DNA of 6,329 nt from an uncultured Phycisphaerales bacterium (lineage in GTDB: Bacteria; Planctomycetota; Phycisphaerae; Sedimentisphaerales; Anaerobacaceae), in assembly GCA_937927975.1 (NCBI GenBank), contig CALEZT010000048.1, positions 1-6,329 on the forward strand, read 5' to 3'. Shown in pieces: positions 1-5,265 of this stretch (position 1 is the first letter of the stretch; each line of letters begins with the position of its first letter). The notes under the pieces are model-generated. The model was not told the DNA's origin and made no database searches. It worked only from the letters and a program-made list of their open reading frames with translations. A program made the translations under genes and the position numbers.

Positions 1-69
1 CTTGTGGTACTGGAATATATATGTTGTATGACAGCAATGCTTATATAGTCATGTCACGTCGTCATATCC
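1..69 (+). promoter_or_regulatory. AT-rich leader with GTCA repeats upstream of the RHH gene
   Basis: This stretch is visibly richer in A and T than the rest of the window (TATATATG at 16-23, TTATATAG at 41-48), as expected of a promoter region. Three copies of GTCA followed by T or C lie at 48-52, 53-57 and 61-65, and the inverse complement ATGAC lies at 28-32. Ribbon-helix-helix proteins commonly bind short direct or inverted repeats in their own promoters, so these copies could be an autoregulatory operator. That is inference. I could not place a convincing -35/-10 pair with normal spacing, and the region may extend beyond the left edge. Confidence 0.3.
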
Positions 70-249
70 ATGCCAACGATAACGATATACCTGTCGAACG
101 AACTCTACGACAAGGTTCGCGACGCGCCCAGCAAGACCGTCCGGGCCGCCCTGGAGTCCTACTTCAAGGATGACGACGCCGAACCAGCCGAAACGCCTGA
201 AGATCCTTCTCGCGATGCAACAAGACGGGAAGAAGAACTCATATACTGA
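70..249 (+). CDS. Small ribbon-helix-helix (CopG/Arc-like) DNA-binding protein
   Basis: This is a 59-residue protein beginning MPTITIYLSNELYDKVRDAP. Residues 2-8 (PTITIYL) have the alternating pattern of the RHH beta-strand that enters the DNA major groove. Residues 9-18 (SNELYDKVRD) fit helix A, and residues 20-33 (PSKTVRAALESYFK) fit helix B with the conserved serine at the turn. The turn between the helices is shorter than in many CopG proteins. Residues 34-59 form a highly charged, mostly acidic tail that is probably disordered. The ATG at 70 is the only start in this frame, because a TAG stop lies in frame at 46-48 and no other start codon intervenes. No good Shine-Dalgarno is visible. 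Such proteins are transcriptional repressors or antitoxins that act as dimers. No toxin gene follows: the next gene is convergent, so a partner could only lie upstream, off the window. Family assignment rests on the short pattern alone, and the biological role is unknown. Confidence 0.62.
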   Translation: MPTITIYLSNELYDKVRDAPSKTVRAALESYFKDDDAEPAETPEDPSRDATRREEELIY

Positions 250-443
250 GACTCGTCTCTTTCGCTTCTTTGGACTTTCACCCCCATGCCACTCGCCCCA
301 CCCCGCGTCGAGTATCCTCCCATGGCATTACCAAATTCTCCCTCCAACTGTCCGGTGTTCAGCAGGAAAAGCGATTTCATGAGCGGCTGCTGGCTCCCAT
401 GGGATGCGAATATTCCCGGATCACAATCCGTATCAGGTCCGAG
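250..443. other. Spacer between convergent genes, with weak hairpins and C-rich tracts
   Basis: I see no convincing gene here. GAGAC/GTCTC at 248-252 and 255-259, followed by a T-rich stretch (260-271), overlaps the RHH stop codon and could be a poor plus-strand terminator. CGGAT/ATCCG at 417-421 and 426-430 with a 4-base loop lies 14 bases past the GH stop and could be a weak minus-strand terminator without a U tract. A perfect palindrome TCCCATGGGA lies at 395-404, and its first eight bases, TCCCATGG, also occur at 318-325. On the minus strand, G runs at 319-321, 301-304, 296-299 and 281-285 could in principle form a G-quadruplex. Confidence 0.4.
417..430 (-). terminator. Weak hairpin just downstream of the GH26-GH16 gene
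   Basis: A 5-bp stem (CGGAT/ATCCG) with a 4-base loop begins 14 bases after the stop codon of the glycoside hydrolase gene. The position suits a transcript end. There is no run of U after the stem, so it is not a classical intrinsic terminator, and termination could instead be Rho-dependent. Confidence 0.2.
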
Positions 444-2165
444 TCAATCCTTCTCGTACACCCGGATCCGGTCGCACTCGTAGTAGCTCGGGAACGGAGT
501 CGTCTCGTCGCAGGGGCCAGGCCACGCGGCATCGATCCCGAAATTGATCAGCAGGTACATCGGCTCGTTGACGATCACCTTGGCGTCCGTGAACCGTGCC
601 CTCTCGATCCCATCGATGTACCACACGATCTTGTCCGACTCCCACAGCAGCCCGTAGGTGTGGAACTCTCGGCTGTACGAGAAGCTATCTTCGGTCCAGC
701 GCCTGCCGGAGGACTTGTGCCCCTGATCGTTCCAGTGATAAGTCATGTAGATCTGCGGGTCATCCTTGATCGTCTCAAAGATGTCGATCTCCGGCGGCCA
801 GTGCTGCGGATAAGGCAACATCCAGAACGCCGGCCACAATCCCTTACCCGTCGGGATCCGGAACCGCCCTTCGAAGTACCCGTACTTCTGCGAGAACTTG
901 CCGTAGCTGGTGATGACCGCCGAGGTGTACTTCTTGCCATGCGAGGGCTTGTCCTGGACCTTCAACCGCAGCAGACCGTTTTCGATGAGCACGTTGTTCG
1001 GATCGCAGTAGGCGTTGTAGTTGTGCGTCTGACCCCACTGGTAGCTGGGAACCCACTTCGACAAATCCAATCGATCGCCGTCGAAGGTATCCTCAAAGGT
1101 GAGCCTCCAGTTGCCCTCCACGGGCAGACCGGAGGCCGGCTCGGTGCCGCCGGAGAATAGCTCTTTGGGCAACTCATCCCGATTGATCACCGCCGGATCG
1201 TCGAGCATCTCCTTAACGTTTTGATTCGTCGCCAGGCTCCACTTGGCGTTCCAGGACATGAAGTAGCAGGTCTTGGGGAAGTGCTTTTTCACGCCGTCGA
1301 GGAATCGTCGATAGTCATAATCGCCCGGCGGACGACTCGGGCCGTGCGGGCCATATTCCGACAATCCAAAGGGCTTGTTCAGTGCGACGATCTCGTCGTA
1401 GCCCCGGACATGCTCGGGATCGAGGAAGTCCGTATAAGCGTCCAGCCCCAGAATATCCACGTACTGGTCTCCCGCGTAATAGGCGGCGGTCTTTTCGCCG
1501 TGGTTGGGTCCATAGACCCAGATCAGATTGTCCAGGCCCTTGGTCGTGCTGAAATACTCGAACATGTGCCGCCACACAGCGATGAACGACTCGGGCTTTT
1601 GCGCCCCCCACCAGAACCAGCCGCCATTCATCTCATGAAACGGCCGCCACAGAACCACCACGCCCGCCGCTTTGAGCTCGAGCAGTCCCTCCGCGATCAG
1701 ATCGAGTTGCTCCATCCAGCGTTTGTGCGTGTCCGTTCCCTCCTTGAGCAGGTCCGCGATATCGACGCCTTTGTCACGCAGGCCGCCGCCGTTGGGATTG
1801 GCCGGGTTATACATATGGGCCATGATGCTCACCAGTCCGCCCTGTCTCCAGTACTCGATCGCGGCGGCATTGGGGACCTTGGTCGTTATACTCCCCCGTC
1901 GAAAGTCCGCATAGTCGACGCCCATGAGCGCCGGCCACTGGTCGGTCGCTTCATGAATCCGCTCCATGATTCTGAGGTTCGAACCGTTGCCGAAGTCCGT
2001 GAACTGCCCGGAGAGTATCCGGTTCTCGGCCTTCCCTGAGAGCGAGTAGAAGTATTCCAGCACCGCCTGGACCTGCGGATTCGACTGGCGATTGGCCGGC
2101 TCGACGGCCCACGCCGAGGATACGCACACTACCGCAAGGATCCAACTCATCACGACTCGTCCCAT
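444..2165 (-). CDS. Secreted two-domain glycoside hydrolase, GH26 (mannanase-like) plus GH16
   Basis: The protein has 573 residues. A Sec signal peptide (MGRVVMSWILAVVCVSSAWA, cleavage likely after residue 20) predicts export. Residues about 25-330 are a GH26 (beta/alpha)8 domain. WRPFHEMNGGWFWWG holds the general acid/base E178, LSEYG holds the nucleophile E270, and HMYNP (H118) matches the conserved substrate-binding stretch. A short linker (about 338-350) leads to a GH16 jelly-roll domain (about 351-573) with GLWPAFWMLP and the catalytic motif EIDIFE (E459, D461, E464), the ExDxxE beta-bulge form found in laminarinase- and agarase-type GH16 enzymes. GH26 members are mainly endo-beta-1,4-mannanases, with some beta-1,3-xylanases and lichenases. 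GH16 members cleave beta-1,3/1,4-glucans or galactans. Both active sites look intact, but the substrate is not settled. The start at 2165 is chosen because AAGGGAG stands 5 bases before it. An in-frame ATG at 2180 has no well-placed ribosome site and would only add five residues. This is the last gene of the minus-strand operon. Confidence 0.92.
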   Translation of the reverse strand: MGRVVMSWILAVVCVSSAWAVEPANRQSNPQVQAVLEYFYSLSGKAENRILSGQFTDFGNGSNLRIMERIHEATDQWPALMGVDYADFRRGSITTKVPNAAAIEYWRQGGLVSIMAHMYNPANPNGGGLRDKGVDIADLLKEGTDTHKRWMEQLDLIAEGLLELKAAGVVVLWRPFHEMNGGWFWWGAQKPESFIAVWRHMFEYFSTTKGLDNLIWVYGPNHGEKTAAYYAGDQYVDILGLDAYTDFLDPEHVRGYDEIVALNKPFGLSEYGPHGPSRPPGDYDYRRFLDGVKKHFPKTCYFMSWNAKWSLATNQNVKEMLDDPAVINRDELPKELFSGGTEPASGLPVEGNWRLTFEDTFDGDRLDLSKWVPSYQWGQTHNYNAYCDPNNVLIENGLLRLKVQDKPSHGKKYTSAVITSYGKFSQKYGYFEGRFRIPTGKGLWPAFWMLPYPQHWPPEIDIFETIKDDPQIYMTYHWNDQGHKSSGRRWTEDSFSYSREFHTYGLLWESDKIVWYIDGIERARFTDAKVIVNEPMYLLINFGIDAAWPGPCDETTPFPSYYECDRIRVYEKD

Positions 2166-2170
2166 GGAGT

Positions 2171-2177
2171 CTCCCTT
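2171..2177 (-). promoter_or_regulatory. Ribosome binding site deciding the GH26-GH16 start
   Basis: AAGGGAG on the minus strand lies 5 bases upstream of the ATG at 2165-2163. The site falls inside the longer reading frame that begins at 2180, which argues that 2165 is the true start. Confidence 0.65.
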
Positions 2178-2191
2178 CATGTGAAAACAGC

Positions 2192-3586
2192 TTACTCCAC
2201 ACGTTTGAACCCGGCTTGCACGTTCCAGCCGGGGTTGGATATCTGGCCGTCGGACTCATAGGCGCCGACATCCTGAGGAGCCTTTCTGACGGCATGGTTA
2301 AAGTCCAGACCCGGGGCGACACTACTGTCAGCGTGGCCGAGAAGAGGAGAACCGGGCTTGGGCCAGAACTGGTTCTGCTCGGGCGATGTGAACACATGAG
2401 AGATCGTTCCGCCATCCAGGAAACGCGTCCCATCAAGCACCACGCCTGCCAACCGGCCTTCGACATAATTGACGCTGACGGCCGCACTCTCCATCCCCGA
2501 GGCATCGATGGCGATCCCGCCCGGACAATACACGGCGTTGTTGCCAAAGAGCATGTCCCTGGCCTGTGACCAGCGGACCAGCACACCCTTGGGATGATTG
2601 ACGATGGTGTTGTTGACGATCGTGACGTTTCGCATCGCTCGCACGGCGACGTGGGGAGCCGCGGTAATTCCGGTGACGGAACAATTGAAGATGATGTTGT
2701 TGCGCACGATGGCATCCGACACCACCTGAATTCCCTCGCCGGCATTCCAGATGGCGTTGCCCTCGACGATATTGACCTGCGGCCCTCCGCCATAGACAAA
2801 GATCCCCGTGTACTGGCGGCCGATGTTCGTGTCATGGATCACGTTGTCCCGGACAACGTTGCCGTACGAGCCGACCTTGATCTCGATGCCGTCGTTGCCG
2901 CCGTCGCTGGTGCTGCGGAGGTGATGGATGTAGTTGCCCTCCACGAGCGTGTCTGTCGTGATGCATGAGCCGTCGTGACAGCCGATGTACATCCCCTCTC
3001 CCTCGGTCGGCCGAGTCGTGCTCAAGCCCGTGTGATGGAGATGGTTCCGGCGGATGATGAAGCTGTCGCAACTGCCGCTGTTCATGGTCAGGGCGTTGTT
3101 GCCGGTGGCGAAGACCTCGCAGTCCTCGAAGGTGATGTGATGGCCGCGGATGAACCGGACCCCCGAACTGCCGCCTCTGAACCGTAGTCCCCGTATGACC
3201 AGATAGGAGCAATCGACGAATTCGATGTTGTTGTAGCGATCAATCTGGTCCGCCGGGCGGGTCAGCAGCGGCGACTGGCCTTCTGCCGCCCGGATGACGA
3301 TGGGAGCCTCCGCCGTCCCGTTCGCCGTGACCGCCCGCCGACCGGTCTGCGAGTACACTCCGCCGTGCAGGACCAATTCATCGCCGGGTCTCAGAGCATT
3401 CGCCAGGCGTTCGAACTCCTCCTCGGAATCCGCCGCGGCCGGATGAATCTCGTAGTACCCTCGGGTAACCGCCGACACACGCAAATCAGGGAGTGGATCC
3501 TGTTTCTGTCCTGCCTGCCCGGCCCAGACAGCCGAGCCGGCCAACAGGATTGACAGAACCAACAAACGATTTCGCACAAACGTCAT
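2192..3586 (-). CDS. Secreted right-handed parallel beta-helix protein, possible polysaccharide lyase/hydrolase-like
   Basis: The protein has 464 residues. It starts with a Sec signal peptide (MTFVRNRLLVLSILLAGSAVWA, cleavage likely after residue 22). From about residue 65 to 360 it shows repeating coils rich in the pattern V-x-x-N-x-I, for example VVRDNVIHD, IVEGNAIWN, IVRNNIIFN and IVNNTIV. This is the hallmark of the right-handed beta-helix fold shared by pectate/alginate-lyase-like, NosD-like and DUF1565-type proteins. The stretch LRPGDELVLHGGVY (about 65-78) is the usual N-terminal cap entry. The C-terminal GSPLLGHA...PQDVGAYES is a common ending of such planctomycete-type proteins. NDGIEIKVGS followed by VVRDN (about 231-248) holds a Glu-x-Lys and a later Arg on neighbouring coils, reminiscent of PL6-like active sites but not sufficient to name an enzyme. 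The start at 3586 is preferred over the in-frame ATG at 3682, which would overlap the previous gene by 88 bases and bury the signal peptide. The gene begins 8 bases after the oxidoreductase. The specific activity is unknown. Confidence 0.88.
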   Translation of the reverse strand: MTFVRNRLLVLSILLAGSAVWAGQAGQKQDPLPDLRVSAVTRGYYEIHPAAADSEEEFERLANALRPGDELVLHGGVYSQTGRRAVTANGTAEAPIVIRAAEGQSPLLTRPADQIDRYNNIEFVDCSYLVIRGLRFRGGSSGVRFIRGHHITFEDCEVFATGNNALTMNSGSCDSFIIRRNHLHHTGLSTTRPTEGEGMYIGCHDGSCITTDTLVEGNYIHHLRSTSDGGNDGIEIKVGSYGNVVRDNVIHDTNIGRQYTGIFVYGGGPQVNIVEGNAIWNAGEGIQVVSDAIVRNNIIFNCSVTGITAAPHVAVRAMRNVTIVNNTIVNHPKGVLVRWSQARDMLFGNNAVYCPGGIAIDASGMESAAVSVNYVEGRLAGVVLDGTRFLDGGTISHVFTSPEQNQFWPKPGSPLLGHADSSVAPGLDFNHAVRKAPQDVGAYESDGQISNPGWNVQAGFKRVE

Positions 3587-3588
3587 GG

Positions 3589-3596
3589 CTTTCCTC
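3589..3596 (-). promoter_or_regulatory. Ribosome binding site overlapping the oxidoreductase stop codon
   Basis: GAGGAAAG on the minus strand begins with the last two bases of the TGA stop codon (3597-3595) of the upstream oxidoreductase and ends 2 bases before the ATG at 3586. This arrangement favours translational coupling, in which ribosomes finishing the first gene re-initiate at the second. It also supports 3586 as the start of the beta-helix gene. Confidence 0.65.
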
Positions 3597-4941
3597 ACAG
3601 ACTCCAGCCTTCCCGGTATGGGGTCCTGACATACTGATTCGCCTGCGGCAGATTCGTCACTTTCATACCGGGCCCATCCCATTCGATCCTCGCATCTGCC
3701 CGCTTGGCGATGTTGCCCAGCAGGCAGATTTCCGTCAGCAGTGCCGAGTACTCAAAATCGGCGCCTGCCCGCTGGCCGCTCTTGCACGCCCGGACCCAGT
3801 CCTGTTCGTGGGTGCCATCGACCCGCGGGATCGTCTTGGGCGGCAGTTTGTACTCCTTCATCCGGCTCTCCGGGATCAGCCGGGGGCTCTCCCCATAGAC
3901 ACCGCCGACGAGCTTGCCTTGGGTGCCTTTGAACAGAACCCCTCCTTCCGCATGTCCCATCTGCCTGCCGTCTTCCAACTCCGCCGGCCGCGGCGCCCGC
4001 AGGCCGTCGTACCACGTCAGCTTCAAAGGAGGGAACCCTTCACGAACGGGGAATTGGTACGTGACGATGGACCCGAGGGGATGCGTGTCCGGGTTCAGGT
4101 CCAGCGACGTGGCTTCAACGCTCGTTGGGTATCCCAGCTTCAGCGCCCAGACGACCGGATCGAGCGTGTGGACGCCGCGGTCCCCCATCATCCCCGACCC
4201 GAAATCCCACCAGCATCGCCACACCGCCGGGTGATACGCCGGATGATAGGGCCGCTCGGGAGCCGGCCCCAGCCACAGGTCCCAGTTCAGCGTCGCCGGA
4301 ACCGGCGGCGTATCCTCGGGCCGGCGGCTCCACTTGGAACTCCAATACGCATGGCCGAAGGGATAGTACGACAGGCTGCACCAGGCATCGACCTCGCGGA
4401 CTTCGCCAATGGCGCCATCCTGGATCCACTCCGAGATCAGCCGGACCCCCTCGCCGGAATGGCCCTGGATTCCCATCTGGGTGACTACGCCGGTTTCCCG
4501 CGCCGCCTTGGCTAGCATGCGTGCCTCGTAGATGTCATGGGTCAAGGGCTTCTGGCAATACACATGCTTACCCCGTCGCATGGCCTCTATCGCGATAACC
4601 GCGTGGGTGTGATCCGGCGTAGCGATCATCACCGCGTCGATGCCCTTTTCTTTGTCCAGCATCTCGCGGTAGTCGCTGTACACCTTGGCCTGGGGATACC
4701 GCTTGAATGTCTCGGCGGCATACACATGATCGACATCGCACAGGGCAATGATGTTCTCACTCTCAAGCTCCCGCAGGTTGCTGCTGCCCATGCCGCCGAC
4801 GCCGATGCCGGCGATGTTGAGCTTCTCACTGGGCGGCGTGTGCTGCGAACCCCCGAGAACATGCCTGGGCACGATCGTAGCGGCCGCAGCGGTTGCCGTC
4901 GCAGCCAGGAAATGACGCCTGTTGATTCGTTGCTCGGACAT
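3595..4941 (-). CDS. Tat-exported Gfo/Idh/MocA family oxidoreductase
   Basis: This is a 448-residue NAD(P)-dependent sugar or inositol dehydrogenase-like protein. A twin-arginine signal (NRRHFLAA, RR at 8-9, then an Ala-rich hydrophobic stretch to about residue 30) predicts folded export by Tat. The Rossmann domain follows, with GIGVGGMG (45-52) for dinucleotide binding, an acidic LCDVD strand end (67-71) that suits NAD binding, and ATPDHTH (107-113). The usual EKP catalytic motif reads QKP here (130-132), a variant I associate with the secreted planctomycete-type group. The C-terminal domain holds GDRGVHTLD (253-261), whose His258 is the typical catalytic histidine, and the tryptophan-rich NWDLWLGPAPERPYHP (219-234). 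Length and domain order are normal, so the gene appears complete. It is probably the first gene of the unit with the beta-helix and GH genes. The substrate is unknown; a GH109-like NAD-dependent glycosidase is a less likely alternative that should be tested. The start is fixed by a strong Shine-Dalgarno. Confidence 0.95.
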   Translation of the reverse strand: MSEQRINRRHFLAATATAAAATIVPRHVLGGSQHTPPSEKLNIAGIGVGGMGSSNLRELESENIIALCDVDHVYAAETFKRYPQAKVYSDYREMLDKEKGIDAVMIATPDHTHAVIAIEAMRRGKHVYCQKPLTHDIYEARMLAKAARETGVVTQMGIQGHSGEGVRLISEWIQDGAIGEVREVDAWCSLSYYPFGHAYWSSKWSRRPEDTPPVPATLNWDLWLGPAPERPYHPAYHPAVWRCWWDFGSGMMGDRGVHTLDPVVWALKLGYPTSVEATSLDLNPDTHPLGSIVTYQFPVREGFPPLKLTWYDGLRAPRPAELEDGRQMGHAEGGVLFKGTQGKLVGGVYGESPRLIPESRMKEYKLPPKTIPRVDGTHEQDWVRACKSGQRAGADFEYSALLTEICLLGNIAKRADARIEWDGPGMKVTNLPQANQYVRTPYREGWSL

Positions 4942-4946
4942 TCCGG

Positions 4947-4954
4947 CACCTCCT
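4947..4954 (-). promoter_or_regulatory. Strong ribosome binding site of the oxidoreductase
   Basis: AGGAGGTG on the minus strand is close to a perfect anti-16S match. Its AGGAGG core lies 7 bases before the ATG at 4941-4939, which fixes the start just ahead of the twin-arginine signal. Confidence 0.8.
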
Positions 4955-5034
4955 GAGCAAGTGGTCTCCTGCTGGTCACAAATCGGCTACCCCGGCCGTG
5001 GCAAGGGATACACCTCGTGACCTTGCATGAAACG

Positions 5035-5063
5035 ATTCTATCCATACAGCGGTGGCATTGGAA
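5035..5063 (-). promoter_or_regulatory. Possible sigma-70 type promoter for the oxidoreductase operon
   Basis: On the minus strand, TAGAAT (5040-5035) matches five of six bases of the -10 consensus. TTCCAA (5063-5058) is a poor -35 (three of six) at a spacing of 17. Transcription would start near 5027, giving a leader of about 85 bases. The -35 overlaps the inverted repeat at 5059-5078, which could be an operator. This is a by-eye match only. Confidence 0.25.
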
Positions 5064-5078
5064 CGTCGTTTCGTTCCA
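5059..5078. repeat. Inverted repeat TGGAACG-N6-CGTTCCA
   Basis: Two perfect 7-base arms are separated by 6 bases (TCGTTT on the plus strand), giving a 20-base dyad with the centre spacing typical of dimeric regulator sites. It lies about 120-140 bases upstream of the oxidoreductase start and touches the candidate -35. It could equally be an RNA hairpin with no regulator. No U tract follows on either strand, so it is not an obvious terminator. Confidence 0.4.
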
Positions 5079-5265
5079 GCATCTGACGGTTGATCCCTAT
5101 CCACATTGCCGATACTGCATCGCCGCCCTCGCAGTCACCATCCTGTGTCCAGGTTTCGCTGGGACCACAAGCCTTCCCTTCGTTACCTGCTGAACCTATA
5201 GGTCTCCGCCTCACCCTCAACCCCAGGTATGGCGCCCGCGGGCGTTCCCGCATCCGGGAGGCTCA

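Larger units (their letters stand above)
4942..5265. other. 324-base intergenic region between sulfatase and oxidoreductase genes
   Basis: I see no credible gene here. Next to the sulfatase stop there are two GC-rich inverted repeats: TCCCG/CGGGA at 5246-5250 and 5255-5259, and the perfect 12-base palindrome CGCCCGCGGGCG at 5233-5244. They may slow or end the sulfatase transcript but lack a U tract. ACCTATAGGT at 5194-5203 is a perfect 10-base palindrome. TGGAACG/CGTTCCA at 5059-5065 and 5072-5078 forms a 7-bp stem with a 6-base loop just upstream of a possible promoter. The region ends with the Shine-Dalgarno of the oxidoreductase. It probably separates transcription units or provides an internal promoter. 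Confidence 0.5.

Noticed and set aside
159..380. 73-residue minus-strand frame overlapping the RHH gene and the convergent spacer
   Set aside because: It is Gly/Ser-rich without family features, has no good ribosome site and overlaps the better-supported RHH gene.
270..2039. Long plus-strand open frames (270-1160 and 1221-2039) opposite the GH26-GH16 gene
   Set aside because: They lie antisense to a gene with clear domain motifs, have no ribosome sites or recognisable motifs, and their composition is what antisense frames of GC-rich genes produce.
1951..2835. 294-residue minus-strand open frame spanning the beta-helix/GH junction
   Set aside because: It is in another frame of two well-supported genes, is rich in Ser, Arg and Pro as shifted frames are, and has no independent signal.
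3587..3682. Earlier start for the beta-helix gene at 3682
   Set aside because: It would overlap the oxidoreductase, add 32 residues before an evident signal peptide, and ignore the ribosome site at 3589-3596.
3493..4515. 340-residue plus-strand open frame opposite the oxidoreductase
   Set aside because: It is antisense to a confidently identified gene and its Arg/Pro-rich translation shows no family pattern.
5060..5089. GGAAC followed 17 bases later by TCTGA on the plus strand, resembling a sigma-E/ECF promoter
   Set aside because: It points away from the oxidoreductase into a region with no plus-strand gene, and the GGAAC is explained by the inverted repeat.
5038..5253. 71-residue minus-strand frame in the sulfatase-oxidoreductase gap
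   Set aside because: No Shine-Dalgarno precedes it, the codon pattern is unlike its neighbours, and no motif is recognisable; it more likely covers the leader and promoter region.
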